Under the pieces are notes generated by a model. That model was not told the DNA's origin. It made no database searches and saw nothing but the letters and a program-made list of their open reading frames with translations. A program made the translations under genes and the position numbers. From Rhodospirillales bacterium (GTDB lineage Bacteria; Pseudomonadota; Alphaproteobacteria; Reyranellales; Reyranellaceae): a stretch of DNA of 64,000 bases. Below are positions 1-10,899 of the stretch, piece by piece (the first letter of the stretch is position 1; every line of letters begins with the position of its first letter). Location of the stretch: assembly GCA_016185145.1 (NCBI GenBank), contig JACPOB010000043.1, forward strand, positions 43,681-107,680. The letters are read 5' to 3'.

Positions 1-1613
<1,613 letters not shown>

Positions 1614-1617
<4 letters not shown>

Positions 1618-2771
1618 GCCGGCTCTTCTCCGAGGTTGCCTTCGCTGTTGATGAGCAGAACGCGGGAGTGGCGATCGAGTTTCAATGCCTTGAAGGCGGC
1701 CTCTTCAGTGCAGGCGCGGGTCAGCCCTGCCATGCCGGCGCAGCCGGAAGGGCCCGATGCAATCGCCGGATCGCCATCCAGCGGATGGGCGAGCAGCCGG
1801 CGCGCCGGAAGGACCTGATCCTCCTCGATGGTCATGAACCAGTCGGCGGCCTCGCCGACCACCGGCCAGGTTATGGGCGAGATCTCGCGGCAGGCGAGGC
1901 CACCCATCACCGTGTCGGCATTGCCGCTGGCGAGCGTCGGCTTGCCGGCGCGATTGCTCCGGAACCAGCAATCCGCGCTCTCGGGCTCGACGACGACGAA
2001 GGTCGGCCGCATCGGCAGCACGGCCCACAGATAGCCGATCACCGCGGCGGCCAGCCCGCCGACGCCCGCCTGCACGAAGACATGGGTCGGCGCCTGCCGC
2101 CACTCGGTGACGACTTCATGCGCCAGCACGCAATAGCCGCGCATGACGCTGCGTGGCGCCTTGTCGTAACCCTCCCACGACGTGTCGGAGATGATCGTCC
2201 AGCCGTTCTCCTGCGAGCGGCGTTTGCACTCGGCGACGGCGCTGTCGTAGTCGCCGTCGATGCGGATCACCTCGGCGCCGCGGGCGCGGATCGCGGTCTC
2301 CTTTTCGGCCGACGTGAACTTGGGCAGGAAGATGATGCAGCGATTGCCGAACAGTTTTGCCCCGGCGGCGACGGAGCGGCCGTGATTGCCCGAACTCGCA
2401 GTCGAGAACACGTATCGCGACGTGATCTCCTTGTGGTCGCCGCGCATGACTTCGTTGAAGCCGGTGTTGACGTGGTAGGCCTCGCCCACGGCACTCGACA
2501 GTTCGCTGTACACGGCCAGCACGCCGCCCAGCGCCTTGAACGCGCCGAAGCCGAAGCGCTGGCTCTCGTCCTTGACCCGGACCTCGGCTACGCCCAGCCG
2601 CCCGGCAAGCGCCGGCAGGGCATGAAGCGGCGTCGGCGCGTGCCGGGGGCACTGCTTCAATTCCTCGCAAAGTTCGGGAATTCCGTTGGGATTGACCACA
2701 TATTGCTGTTCGCGCCCGAATTTCAGGGTTTTCGCGGCGCGCGGGTTCTTTTCCAGCCAGGGCGTAACCAT
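1614..2771 (-). CDS. dpaL: Diaminopropionate ammonia-lyase
   Basis: A PLP-dependent fold-type II enzyme of 385 residues that in the known family converts 2,3-diaminopropionate to pyruvate and two ammonia. The PLP lysine is K79 in [10 protein letters not shown], the SSGNHG loop lies near residue 126, and a glycine-rich phosphate-binding loop ([10 protein letters not shown]) near 235. Length matches E. coli YgeX/DpaL (about 398). It is the first gene of a minus-strand pair with the DUF255 protein. It faces away from the 2838 gene across a 66-bp gap that must hold both promoters. Threonine dehydratase is the main alternative, but length and the N-terminal pattern favour DpaL. Confidence 0.88.
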
Positions 2772-2837
2772 GGCCGGTCATAGCATGGCCGGCCGGCCTC
2801 AGATCGCCTAAGGTTGGGCCCAAACGGAGAGAAAAGC

Positions 2838-3095
2838 ATGAAGGTGAACGTCGAAGTGACCTGCACGCCCGAGGAGGCGCGCGCCTTCTTCGGCCTGCCC
2901 GACATCAAGCCGATGCAGGACCGCATCATGAGCGAGATCGAGGAGCGCCTGCGCTCCAGCCTGGGCGCCATGAACCCCGAGACGGTGTTCAAGACTTGGC
3001 TGCCCGCCTCCATGCAAGGGGTCGAGCAGATGCAGCAGATCCAGCAGGCGTTCTGGTCGCAGCTCGCCAACATCGCCACCGGCAAGAAGGAATGA
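2838..3095 (+). CDS. Small DUF6489-type protein
   Basis: An 85-residue soluble acidic/amphipathic protein beginning MKVNVEVTCTPEEARAFF, a pattern I associate with the alphaproteobacterial DUF6489 family of unknown function. The start at 2838 is chosen because GGAGAG lies 7 bases upstream; an in-frame ATG at 2814 has no such signal. It is helical with a Gln/Met-rich centre (GVEQMQQIQQAF) that could form a short coiled coil. The stop is directly followed by the ATG of the ferredoxin-like gene, so the two form an operon. The family name is from memory. Confidence 0.75.
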   Translation: MKVNVEVTCTPEEARAFFGLPDIKPMQDRIMSEIEERLRSSLGAMNPETVFKTWLPASMQGVEQMQQIQQAFWSQLANIATGKKE

Positions 3096-3473
3096 ATGAT
3101 GAGCGAGCGTGAGAAGCCAGGTGATCCCAAGCCATACTACGAAGCTCACGTCTTCTGCTGCACCAATCGCCGCCCGGCCGGCCATCCGCGCGGCTGCTGC
3201 GCCGAGAAGAACGGTGAGGCGCTGCGTGACCACATGAAGGCCCGTGCCAGGGAGCTCGGGCTGAAGAACGTACGCATAAACAGCGCCGGCTGCCTGGACC
3301 GCTGCGAACTGGGACCGAACCTGGTGATTTATCCAGAAGGCGTCTGGTATTGCTGCCCGACCAAGGAAGACATCGACGAAGTGCTGCAGAAGCATCTGGT
3401 CGAGGGCGGCCGCGTCGAGCGGCTGATGCTGCAGACGACCGACAAGCTGCCGAGAGATCGCGCGGGACGCTAA
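3096..3473 (+). CDS. Thioredoxin-like [2Fe-2S] ferredoxin family protein
   Basis: This 125-residue protein has the cysteine pattern of thioredoxin-fold [2Fe-2S] proteins: CCTNRRPAGHPRGCC at residues 21-35, then AGCLDRCELGP, which supplies the last two ligands, and a further CC pair in WYCCPT. Such small ferredoxins resemble the NuoE C-terminal half and carry electrons to unidentified partners. The ATG at 3096 abuts the upstream stop; a second in-frame ATG follows at 3099. Five to seven cysteines are present, more than the four needed for one cluster. The partner enzyme is not evident. Confidence 0.85.
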   Translation: MMSEREKPGDPKPYYEAHVFCCTNRRPAGHPRGCCAEKNGEALRDHMKARARELGLKNVRINSAGCLDRCELGPNLVIYPEGVWYCCPTKEDIDEVLQKHLVEGGRVERLMLQTTDKLPRDRAGR

Positions 3474-3476
3474 TCA

Positions 3477-3540
3477 GTGGAGCGCGGACCTCCAGGTCCG
3501 GAAGAGCATGATCATGAGCAGGCCGGAGGCCCGCGCTCCG
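3477..3540. repeat. Palindromic repeat, GGACCGCG family, copy 1 (degenerate)
   Basis: This imperfect inverted repeat lies exactly between two convergent genes. The left arm starts GGAGCGCGG at 3479 and the right arm ends CCGCGCTCC at 3539. The right arm is itself a hairpin with a GGA loop (GGCC-GGA-GGCC). The centre contains GGAAGAGCATGATCATGAGC, which recurs beside copies 3 and 4. It is probably a bidirectional terminator or a REP-like mobile palindrome. Confidence 0.7.
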
Positions 3541-4260
3541 TCACTCCACCAGCTCGCCCAGCCGCTTGATCACCCGCGTCGGCCTTGCCGTTGCGGTCAC
3601 CGGGACGCCGGCGTCGAACGGGTCGTACCAGACGCCGCACATGCCGAGCTTCTGCGGGGCCACGACCTCCCATTCGTAGTTGTCGCCCACCATCCAGGCG
3701 TCGCAGGCCTCGCAGCCGAGCCTCTCCAGCGCGTGCCGGTAGACTGCGAGCTCGGGCTTGCCCTGGCCGAACTCACCTTCGATCTGGATGTGCTCGAAGC
3801 GGTGGGCGAGGTCGAAGCGCTCGATCTTGGCGCGCTGGGTCGCCGAGGCGCCGTTGGTCAGCAGCGCGAGCTTCACGCCGGCCTGGCGCAGCGCGTCGAC
3901 CGTGGCGTGGGCGTCGGGATAGAGCCGGTACTCCTGGCGCCGCATCTCGGTGAAGGCGTCGGCAATGCTGTCGGCCAGCGCCTCGTCGTCGTAGCCCAGC
4001 CGCGCCAGCGCGCGCCGGGTCGACAGGCGCCGCGCCCCGGGAATGTCTAGCCGCCATTTGGCGGCCGCGACCTGGTCCGTCCAGAGCGTGCGCGCCTCGT
4101 CCATCACCGCCGCGCGCACCCGCTCGATCGCTGGAGCATCGTGGGCGCCGAGCGGCTCGGCGAAGCTGCCGAGCAGGCGCCGCCAGGCCTCCTCGGGCTG
4201 GGCGTAGGCGCGGATCAGCGTGTCGTCGAGATCGAACAGGATCGCGCGTGGGAGCGGCAT
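3541..4260 (-). CDS. HAD-superfamily hydrolase
   Basis: A 239-residue haloacid-dehalogenase-type phosphatase. Motif I is FDLDDTL with nucleophile D10 and acid D12, motif II is LLTNGAS (T135), motif III lysine K168 is in GQGKPE, and motif IV is VGDN (D193). A helical cap lies between motifs I and II (C1 type), as in phosphoglycolate phosphatase and YjjG-like nucleotidases; the substrate cannot be read from sequence. It lies 4 bp downstream of the LppC-type lipoprotein gene and is probably cotranscribed with it. Confidence 0.9.
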   Translation of the reverse strand: MPLPRAILFDLDDTLIRAYAQPEEAWRRLLGSFAEPLGAHDAPAIERVRAAVMDEARTLWTDQVAAAKWRLDIPGARRLSTRRALARLGYDDEALADSIADAFTEMRRQEYRLYPDAHATVDALRQAGVKLALLTNGASATQRAKIERFDLAHRFEHIQIEGEFGQGKPELAVYRHALERLGCEACDAWMVGDNYEWEVVAPQKLGMCGVWYDPFDAGVPVTATARPTRVIKRLGELVE

Positions 4261-4264
4261 CCGA

Positions 4265-5434
4265 TCAGTTCACCGGACGCTGGAAGTTCGTCGGGGCGGG
4301 GCTCACCACCTGGCCCGGGCCGGCCTGCACGGCGATCACCGCCAGCGCGCGCTCCGAGCGGCCGTTGGGCAGGAACCGGAAGATGCCGTCGATGCCCGAC
4401 CAGCCGTTGGGGTTGGTGATGGCCGCTTCCGAGAAATCGCCGCCCTGCTTCAGCCGCGCCAGATGGCCCGCCAGCGAAACGCCGTCATAGGCGAGTGTCG
4501 CCAGCCGATGCGGCGGCCGGCCATAGGTCGACAGGAACCGCCGCTCGAAGTCGGCCCGCTTGGCCGGATCGGGGGCGGCATACCAGGCGCCGCGCAGCAT
4601 GACTTCCTGGCCAACGTTGGGCACGTCCCATACGCCGGTACCGATCAACTGCACGGATTTGTTGTCGATGCCCGCCGCCGTCAGCGCGGCCAGCGCTGCC
4701 GACAGCCGCGGCGGCGCCACCGGCACCAGCACGGCGAGCTTGTCCTCGCCCCGGGAGGCCTCGGCCAGGCGCCGCGCCGGCGTGTTGAGATCGGCGCTGT
4801 TGGCGTCGAACAGCTCGATTGCCGCCACCCTGCCGCCGCGGATCGTGACCTGGCTTTCCATGGTCTGGACCATCTGCTGGCCGTAGGAGGTCTGCGGTGC
4901 GAAGGCGGCGAAGCGCTTGACGCCTGAATCGACGGCATAGTCGACGACGCGGCGCACCTGCGGCGGAGCGGCGATGCCCATGATCCAGACGCCGCGCTGG
5001 GCCGCCTGCTCGTCGTTGGAGAACGACACGACATTGGCCCCGCCCTGCTGCACCAGGGGCGCCAGCGCAGTGGCCGAGGTGCCGAACAGCGGTCCCAGCA
5101 CCAGGGCGGCGCCGTCGATGCGGGCCTTGCGATAGGCCTCGACGGCGGTGTCCGCCGTCTCGCCACTGTCATAGGCGGCCAGCGCCAGCTCCTTGGCGCC
5201 GGTGTCGAACAGGGCCATTTCGGCAGCCTGCTGCAGGGATTGGCCGATCGGCGCGGCCCGGCCGCTGAGCGGCAGCAGCAGCGCGATGCGATACTTGCCC
5301 GAAGCCGTGACCGGCGAGCCGACCGACGCCGCCACGGTCGTGGACAGCGGCGCGGGCGTGCTAGTCTTGGGCTGCTCGCCGCAGGCCGCCAACAGGAAGG
5401 CCATGGTGGCAAGCGCGAATAGAGACTGGCGCAT
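4265..5434 (-). CDS. LppC-type lipoprotein, penicillin-binding protein activator family
   Basis: A 389-residue lipoprotein with lipobox LLAAC and modified Cys at residue 18, followed by a periplasmic-binding-protein type 1 fold (IALLLPLSGRAAPIGQSLQ near residue 52). Relatives such as E. coli LpoA stimulate PBP1a from the outer membrane; here the family is inferred from fold and context. The start at 5434 is preferred over the in-frame ATG at 5485 because only it places the signal peptide at the N-terminus and avoids overlapping the divergent rsmI gene. LppC next to rsmI-yraN is a conserved arrangement in proteobacteria. Confidence 0.85.
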   Translation of the reverse strand: MRQSLFALATMAFLLAACGEQPKTSTPAPLSTTVAASVGSPVTASGKYRIALLLPLSGRAAPIGQSLQQAAEMALFDTGAKELALAAYDSGETADTAVEAYRKARIDGAALVLGPLFGTSATALAPLVQQGGANVVSFSNDEQAAQRGVWIMGIAAPPQVRRVVDYAVDSGVKRFAAFAPQTSYGQQMVQTMESQVTIRGGRVAAIELFDANSADLNTPARRLAEASRGEDKLAVLVPVAPPRLSAALAALTAAGIDNKSVQLIGTGVWDVPNVGQEVMLRGAWYAAPDPAKRADFERRFLSTYGRPPHRLATLAYDGVSLAGHLARLKQGGDFSEAAITNPNGWSGIDGIFRFLPNGRSERALAVIAVQAGPGQVVSPAPTNFQRPVN

Positions 5435-5463
5435 CGGCACGAAACTCCGGCGAACGGCTGCAG

Positions 5464-6360
5464 ATGGACGTGGACGAACGGTCACAAGCTAGCGATGGGC
5501 AGGCGCCGCGTAAACCGCCGCCGCCGGCCGGCCTGCATATTGTTGCCACGCCGATCGGCAATATGCGTGATATCACGCTGCGTGCGCTTGATGTCCTGCA
5601 TGCAGCCGACCTGATCGCCTGCGAGGACACCCGCGTGTTCGCCAAGCTTGCCGGCCACTACGGCATTTCCGCGCCCACAATCGCCTACAGCGACGCCACG
5701 CAGGACGCCAACGAGCCCAGGATCGTGCGTGCCCTGGAGGCGGGCAAGCGGGTGGCGCTGGTATCGGATGCCGGCATGCCGCTGATCTCCGATCCCGGTT
5801 ATCGCCTGGTCCGTGCAGCGCTCGCGCGTGGCCTTGCCGTGACGTCGGCGCCCGGCCCCTCCGCCGTGCCCATGGCGCTGGCGCTGTCGGGCCTGCCGAC
5901 TGACCGCTTCTTCTTCGGCGGTTTCCTGCCTGCCAAGGAGGGCGAACGGCGGCGCGCCATCGGCGCGGTGGCGGCGCTGCCCGCGACATTGGTGTTCTTC
6001 GAGGCGCCGCACCGGCTCACCGCATCGCTGGCTGACCTTGCCGAGCTTCTCGGTGCGCGCCCCGCCGCGGTGGCGCGCGAACTCACCAAGCTGTTCGAGG
6101 AGGTCCGCCGCGGCCCTCTCGACGCGCTTGCCGCACATTACGCAAGGCATCCCGATATCAAGGGCGAGATCGCCGTCGTGATCGGCGCACCCGGCGAGGA
6201 GGCGGCACCGCAGGCCGGCGTTCTTGACGAGGCGCTGCGTACCGCGCTTGCCGGCGCCTCGGTCAAGGACGCGGCGGCCGAGGTCGCGGCCCGCTATGGT
6301 CTGAAGCGCCGCGAGGTCTATGCTCGTGCGCTGGAGCTCAGACGCGAGGCTCAGTCATGA
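5464..6360 (+). CDS. rsmI: 16S rRNA (cytidine(1402)-2'-O)-methyltransferase RsmI
   Basis: A tetrapyrrole-methylase-fold enzyme of 298 residues. Signature segments are IVATPIGNMRDITLRAL near residue 26, CEDTRVFAKLAGHYGI, and LVSDAGMPLISDPGYRLV. The family 2'-O-methylates C1402 of 16S rRNA with SAM. About 22 Pro-rich residues precede the conserved core. The gene diverges from the LppC-type gene across a 29-bp gap and heads a plus-strand run with yraN, SirB1 and gshB. Confidence 0.96.
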   Translation: MDVDERSQASDGQAPRKPPPPAGLHIVATPIGNMRDITLRALDVLHAADLIACEDTRVFAKLAGHYGISAPTIAYSDATQDANEPRIVRALEAGKRVALVSDAGMPLISDPGYRLVRAALARGLAVTSAPGPSAVPMALALSGLPTDRFFFGGFLPAKEGERRRAIGAVAALPATLVFFEAPHRLTASLADLAELLGARPAAVARELTKLFEEVRRGPLDALAAHYARHPDIKGEIAVVIGAPGEEAAPQAGVLDEALRTALAGASVKDAAAEVAARYGLKRREVYARALELRREAQS

Positions 6361-6384
6361 GGAACCGGTCATGAGGAAATCGTC

Positions 6385-6750
6385 ATGACGATCCAGGCGC
6401 GCCAGGCAGCCCATCGGTTGGGTCATGTCGCCGAATGGCGCGCCGTGTGGCGGCTGCGGCTCGCCGGCTATTCGGTGCTGGCGCGGCGCTACAAGACCAA
6501 GCTCGGCGAGATCGACATCGTGGTGCGGCGCGGCGGCGTGCTCGCCTTCGTCGAGGTCAAGGCGCGCGCCGATTTCGCCACCGCCGCCGACGCGCTGGGC
6601 AGCCGCCAGTTCGGGCGCGTGGCGCGCGCGGCGAGCCTCTATCTGGCGCGTCATCCGCACCATGCCGCCCATTCGGTGCGCTTCGACGCTGTGCTCGTGG
6701 GCGGGCTGTGGCCGCGCCATCTGCCCGACGTCTGGCGGCCGCCGGAGTGA
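6385..6750 (+). CDS. yraN: YraN family protein (UPF0102, nuclease-like fold)
   Basis: A 121-residue protein with the family signature: HRLGHVAEWRAVWRLRLAGYSVLARR, then KLGEIDIVVRR and AFVEVKAR, which correspond to the D/E-x-K core of a restriction-endonuclease-like fold. Function is not established experimentally. GAGG lies 8 bases before the ATG. The segment between rsmI and this start contains the near-duplicate GTCATGAGGAA at 6354 and 6369, giving decoy ATG codons. Confidence 0.93.
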   Translation: MTIQARQAAHRLGHVAEWRAVWRLRLAGYSVLARRYKTKLGEIDIVVRRGGVLAFVEVKARADFATAADALGSRQFGRVARAASLYLARHPHHAAHSVRFDAVLVGGLWPRHLPDVWRPPE

Positions 6751-6765
6751 TGCCCGGAGCGATAA

Positions 6766-7599
6766 ATGCCCCAGCCTGAAGCCAAGCTGGCGCGCCTCGG
6801 TGATCTGTGCGCCGGCGATGGACAGCGTCTCGACCTCCTCGAGGCGGCGCTGACCTTGAGCGTGCTGCGCCGTGCCGAGCCGGTCGACCTCGCGCCGTTC
6901 CGCCAGCATGTCGCGGCGATGGCGTCCGATCTCGCCGACCTGGTGCGCCGCCGCGGCGCGTCGCCCGAGGCGCTCGCCGAGGTGATCGCCCGCTCCTACG
7001 GCTATCGGGGCGACACCGAATCCTACGACGATCTGCAGAATGCCGATCTCGTGCGCGTCATCGAGCGGCGCAAGGGCCTGCCGGTGGCGCTGTCGATCCT
7101 CTATCTCGACGTCGCCCGGCGCCAGGGCTGGGAGGCCGAGGGCCTGGCTTTCCCGGCGCATTTCCTGATCCGTATTGGCATCGAGGGTGCGCGGCATGTC
7201 GTCGATCCCTTCCACGACGGCGTGGTGCGCGATGCCGCCGACCTGCGTGGCCTGCTGCGCCAGGTGCTGGGGCCCGAGGCCGAGCTCAGTCCGCAGCATT
7301 TCGATCCGGTGTCGGATCGCGACGTGCTGCTGAGGCTCGAGAACAACGTCCGCCTGCGGCTCGCCAACCGCGAGGAGTGGGCGACCGCGGCACAGTCGCT
7401 CGACCGCATGCTGGCGATCGCGCCGGATCGGCCGGAGCTGCTGTTCGAAGCAGGCCAGCTCAACGCCCGGCTCGACAAGCGGCGCGCCGCCATCGCCGCC
7501 TTCGAGCGCTTCCTCAGCCTCGACGGTCCCGCCGGCGATCCGGCCGTGCGCGAGCGTGTGTCGAGCCTGTTGCAGGAACTGCGCCGGGGGCTTAACTGA
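6766..7599 (+). CDS. SirB1 family transglutaminase-like/TPR protein
   Basis: A 277-residue protein with a transglutaminase-like N-terminal domain (the RRKGLPVALSILYLDVARRQGW and GLAFPAHFLIRI segments are characteristic of SirB1) and a C-terminal TPR-like helical region (LFEAGQLNARLDKRRAAIAA). The usual catalytic cysteine of transglutaminases is not visible, which is normal for this family. No enzymatic activity is established for SirB1 proteins. A GGAG lies 8 bases upstream of the start. It follows yraN by 15 bp in the same operon. Confidence 0.88.
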   Translation: MPQPEAKLARLGDLCAGDGQRLDLLEAALTLSVLRRAEPVDLAPFRQHVAAMASDLADLVRRRGASPEALAEVIARSYGYRGDTESYDDLQNADLVRVIERRKGLPVALSILYLDVARRQGWEAEGLAFPAHFLIRIGIEGARHVVDPFHDGVVRDAADLRGLLRQVLGPEAELSPQHFDPVSDRDVLLRLENNVRLRLANREEWATAAQSLDRMLAIAPDRPELLFEAGQLNARLDKRRAAIAAFERFLSLDGPAGDPAVRERVSSLLQELRRGLN

Positions 7600-7604
7600 A
7601 ACAA

Positions 7605-7644
7605 TTCATGTTCCTCTCCCCCGCTAGGGGGAGAGGAACATGAA
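7605..7644. repeat. Perfect 18-bp inverted repeat, CCTCTCCCCC family
   Basis: The left arm 7605-7622 (TTCATGTTCCTCTCCCCC) and right arm 7627-7644 are exactly complementary around a GCTA loop. It lies between SirB1 and gshB and could terminate or attenuate transcription. Related longer copies occur at 25457-25567 and 29466-29540. Confidence 0.8.
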
Positions 7645-7685
7645 CGACGTGAGGAAGCAGCCACCGCTACGGGAACTTTTCTGCC

Positions 7686-8645
7686 ATGAAGCTGAATGTC
7701 GCCATCCAGATGGACCATGTGTCGAGCATCGACATCGATGGCGATTCGACCTTCGTGCTGGGCCTGGAGGCCGAGCGGCGCGGCTATGCGGTGTGGCACT
7801 ACACGCCGCCCGACCTGATCTTCCGCGACCGTAAGGTGCTGGCGCGCGCCCAGCCGATGAAGCTCCGGCGCGAGAAGGGCAACCACTTCACCCTGGGCGC
7901 GCCCGAGATGGTCGATCTCGCGACCCTGGACGTGGTGCTGCTGCGCCAGGATCCGCCGTTCGACATGTCCTACATCACGACCACCCACATCCTGGAGCAC
8001 ATCCATCCCAGGACGCTGGTGGTGAACGACCCGGCGCACGTGCGCAACGCGCCCGAGAAGCTGTTCGTGACGCACTTCGACAACGTCATGCCGCCCACCC
8101 TGATCTCCTCCGACGCCCGTGCCATCCGCGAGTTCCGCGACGAGCACAAGGACATCATCCTGAAGCCGTTGTTCGGCAATGGCGGCGCCGGCGTGTTCCG
8201 CGTGAAGCCCGACGACGAGAACTTCAATTCGCTGCTGGAAATGTTCTCCCAGCGCAGCCGCGAGCCGGTGATCGCCCAGCGCTACCTGCCGGCGGTGCGC
8301 AAGGGCGACAAGCGCATCATCCTGATCGACGGCAAGGCGGTCGGCGTCATCAACCGCGTGCCGGCCGAGGGCGAGGCGCGCTCGAACATGCATGTCGGCG
8401 GCGTCGCGGTGAAGGACATCTTGAGCAAGCGCGACCAGGAGCTGTGCGACATCATCGGGCCGGAGCTCGCCAGGCGCGGCCTGCTGTTCGTCGGCATCGA
8501 CGTGATCGGCGATTATCTCACCGAGATCAACGTGACCTCGCCGACCGGGCTGCAGCAGATCAACCGCTTCGACGGCGTCTGCCTGGAGGCGCAGATCTGG
8601 GACGCCATCGAGGCACGCTATCAGGCAACACGGAGGAACGGATGA
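7686..8645 (+). CDS. gshB: Glutathione synthetase
   Basis: A 319-residue ATP-grasp ligase that joins glycine to gamma-glutamylcysteine. Diagnostic stretches are [19 protein letters not shown] at the N-terminus, [32 protein letters not shown] (nucleotide-binding loop) and the C-terminal [15 protein letters not shown]. Length is typical (about 315). The conserved placement downstream of rsmI-yraN supports the call. The stop overlaps the ATG of the ankyrin gene by ATGA. Confidence 0.97.
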   Translation: MKLNVAIQMDHVSSIDIDGDSTFVLGLEAERRGYAVWHYTPPDLIFRDRKVLARAQPMKLRREKGNHFTLGAPEMVDLATLDVVLLRQDPPFDMSYITTTHILEHIHPRTLVVNDPAHVRNAPEKLFVTHFDNVMPPTLISSDARAIREFRDEHKDIILKPLFGNGGAGVFRVKPDDENFNSLLEMFSQRSREPVIAQRYLPAVRKGDKRIILIDGKAVGVINRVPAEGEARSNMHVGGVAVKDILSKRDQELCDIIGPELARRGLLFVGIDVIGDYLTEINVTSPTGLQQINRFDGVCLEAQIWDAIEARYQATRRNG

Positions 8646-9211
8646 GGCGCCGAGGCTTCCTGGCACTGGCTGCGATCCCGCCGGCAATGCTTGCCGGCGC
8701 TGCGCCGGCGCTGGCGCAGTTCGATACCTTGACCCTGAAGCCCATCGTCAAGGCGGTGCGCGAGGGCGACGAGGACAAGGTCCGCAGCGCCCTGCTGAAG
8801 GGCGAAAGCGCCAACCAGATCGATTCCAGCGGCCAGCCGCTCCTGATGGTCGCCGTCGTCGCCGGGCAGATCGGCATCGTCGAGACCCTGCTGAAGGGCG
8901 GCGCCTTCCCCGACACCATGGACAAGGAGGGCAACACGTCGCTGATCCGTGCCGCCGAGAAGGGCGACGTCGACATCGTCGAGATCCTGCTCGCCAGGAA
9001 CGCCAGGGCCGACGTGCAGACGCGCCAGGGCGCGACGGCGCTCAGCATCGCCGCGCGCCGGGGCTATGCCGAGATCGTGCGCGCGCTGCTCGCCAAGAAG
9101 GCCGATCCCAACAAGGCGGATTTCACCGGTCGCACGCCGCTCGCCTATGCCCGCCAGGGCGGCAAGCCCGCCATCGAGGCGATGCTGCGCAAGGCCGGCG
9201 CACGCGAGTGA
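8642..9211 (+). CDS. Secreted ankyrin-repeat protein
   Basis: This 189-residue protein begins [17 protein letters not shown]...ALAQF, a signal sequence with an RRRGFLAL stretch that could use the Tat route. It then has about four ankyrin repeats ([83 protein letters not shown]). Ankyrin repeats bind proteins; the target is unknown. The start is set by the 4-base overlap with the gshB stop and the GGAGG just upstream. Its own stop overlaps the arfB start (TGATG). Confidence 0.88.
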   Translation: MRRRGFLALAAIPPAMLAGAAPALAQFDTLTLKPIVKAVREGDEDKVRSALLKGESANQIDSSGQPLLMVAVVAGQIGIVETLLKGGAFPDTMDKEGNTSLIRAAEKGDVDIVEILLARNARADVQTRQGATALSIAARRGYAEIVRALLAKKADPNKADFTGRTPLAYARQGGKPAIEAMLRKAGARE

Positions 9212-9660
9212 TGTCGGGCGCGGCTCACAACAAGGCCGCGCCGATCTGGATTTCGGGGGCGCTCACCATCGATCCGGCCGAGATCGAAGAGAGCTTCGTT
9301 CGCGCCGCCGGACCCGGCGGCCAGCACGTCAATACGACCTCGACGGCGGTGCAATTGCGCTTCGACGTGCGCCGTTCGCCGTCGCTGCCGGACGACGTGC
9401 GCCAGCGCCTGGAGCGGCTGGCCGGCCGGCGGCTGACGCGGGAGGGCGTGCTCGTGCTGGTGGCCCAGGGCGAGCGCAGCCAGAAGCGCAACCGCGAGGA
9501 GGCGCTGGCCCGCCTGGTCGAGCTGGTGCGGGCCGCCGCCCGCCCGCCGACGCCGCGCAAGAAGACCAGGCCAACCAAGGCGAGCAAGCGGCGGCGGCTG
9601 GACGACAAGAAGCGGCATGGCACGCTGAAGTCGCTGAGAGCGCGGCCGACCAACGACTAG
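9211..9660 (+). CDS. arfB: Alternative ribosome-rescue factor ArfB (peptidyl-tRNA hydrolase)
   Basis: This 149-residue protein is homologous to the catalytic domain of class I release factors. The GGQ motif lies in AAGPGGQHVNTTSTAVQL, and the C-terminal tail is rich in Arg/Lys (RKKTRPTKASKRRRLDDKK), as needed to occupy the empty mRNA channel of stalled ribosomes. There is no codon-recognition domain, which separates ArfB from RF1/RF2. ATG 9211 overlaps the ankyrin stop; a GTG one codon upstream is an alternative. Confidence 0.95.
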   Translation: MSGAAHNKAAPIWISGALTIDPAEIEESFVRAAGPGGQHVNTTSTAVQLRFDVRRSPSLPDDVRQRLERLAGRRLTREGVLVLVAQGERSQKRNREEALARLVELVRAAARPPTPRKKTRPTKASKRRRLDDKKRHGTLKSLRARPTND

Positions 9661-9667
9661 TCATACG

Positions 9668-9725
9668 CGGACCGCGGGCGTCCCGCCCGCTCTTGATCTT
9701 GCGCGGGCGGGACGCCCGCGGTCCG
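9668..9725. repeat. Palindromic repeat, GGACCGCG family, copy 2
   Basis: A perfect 23-bp inverted repeat (9668-9690 with 9703-9725) around a 12-base centre. Each arm also folds on itself as GCGGGCG-TCC-CGCCCGC, a 7-bp stem with a TCC loop. It sits between arfB and the fumarase remnant. Confidence 0.9.
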
Positions 9726-9769
9726 AATAAGATACGATGCTATGCAAGACACCATCACAGGAGCGTCCC

Positions 9770-10898
9770 GTGGCAGACGTGCGCAAGGAGACGGACAGTC
9801 TCGGTGAAGTGAGCGTGCCGGCCGACAAGCTGTGGGGCGCGCAGACCCAGCGCTCGCTCGAGCACTTCAGCATCGGCAAGGATCTCATCCCGCGCGAGAT
9901 GATCACCGGCTACGCGGTCCTGAAGAAGGCGGCGGCCAATGCCAACCATGCCGGCAAACGCCTCGACGACAAGGTGCACGGCCTGATCGTCCAGGCCTGC
10001 GACGAGATCCTGGCCGGCCAGCACCACGACATGTTTCCGCTGCACGTCTGGATGACCGGCTCGGGCACGCAGTTCAACATGAACGTCAACGAGGTGATCT
10101 CCAACCGCTGCTGCCAGATCGCCGGCACGCCGCTGGGATCGAAGAAGCCGGTCCATCCCAACGACCACGTCAACATGTCCCAGTCGTCGAACGACAGCTT
10201 CCCGTCGGTGATGTACATCGCCGCAGGCGGCGGCGGCCGAGATCGCCAGGCTCACCAAGCTGCCGTTCATCACCGCGCCCAACAAGTTCACGGTGCAGGG
10301 CGCGCACGATGCCCTGGTGCAGCTCTCGGGCACCTTCCGCACGCTCGCCGCCTCGCTCTACAAGATCGCCAACGACATCCGCCTGATGTCGTGCGGCCCG
10401 CGTGCCGGCTTCGCCGAGCTGGAGATCCCGGAGAACGAACCCGGCTCGTCGATCATGCCGGGCAAGGTCAACCCGACCCAGTGCGAGGCACTGACCATGA
10501 TCGCGGTCCAGGTGATGGCCAACGACGTCGCGGTGGGCATGGGCGGCGCCGGCGGCTATCTCGAGATGAACGTCTACAAGCCGCTGATGATCTTCAACAT
10601 CGCGCACTCGATCACGATCATGGCCGACGGCTGCACCAACTTCCGCAAGTTCCTGGTCGAGGGCACCAGGCCCAACCTCAAGAAGATCAAGGAATATGTC
10701 GACCGTTCGCTGATGCTGGTGACGGCGCTCGCCCCGGTGATCGGCTACGACAAGGCCTCGAAGATCGCCCACTACGCCATGGACAACGACCTCACGCTCA
10801 AGGAGGCGGCGCTGAAGCTCGCCTACGTGACCGAGGCCGAATTCGACCGCGTGGTCGACCCGTCCAAGATGGTCCACCCTTACGTCGCGACGGAGTAG
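9770..10898 (+). pseudogene. fumC: Class II fumarase with internal deletion and frameshift
   Basis: Two fragments of class II fumarase are joined out of frame. The first runs from GTG 9770 (AGGAG 6 bases upstream) through [16 protein letters not shown] and [18 protein letters not shown], ending near 10225. The second resumes in the next frame near 10233 with [19 protein letters not shown] and continues through [15 protein letters not shown] to TAG 10898. About 100 residues present in normal FumC (about 460 residues) are absent, including the GRTHLQDA segment with the catalytic histidine (H188 in E. coli numbering). The junction is the low-complexity GCAGGCGGCGGCGGCC. As written the gene cannot make active fumarase. 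A sequencing or assembly deletion must be excluded. Confidence 0.88.
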
Positions 10899-10899
10899 T

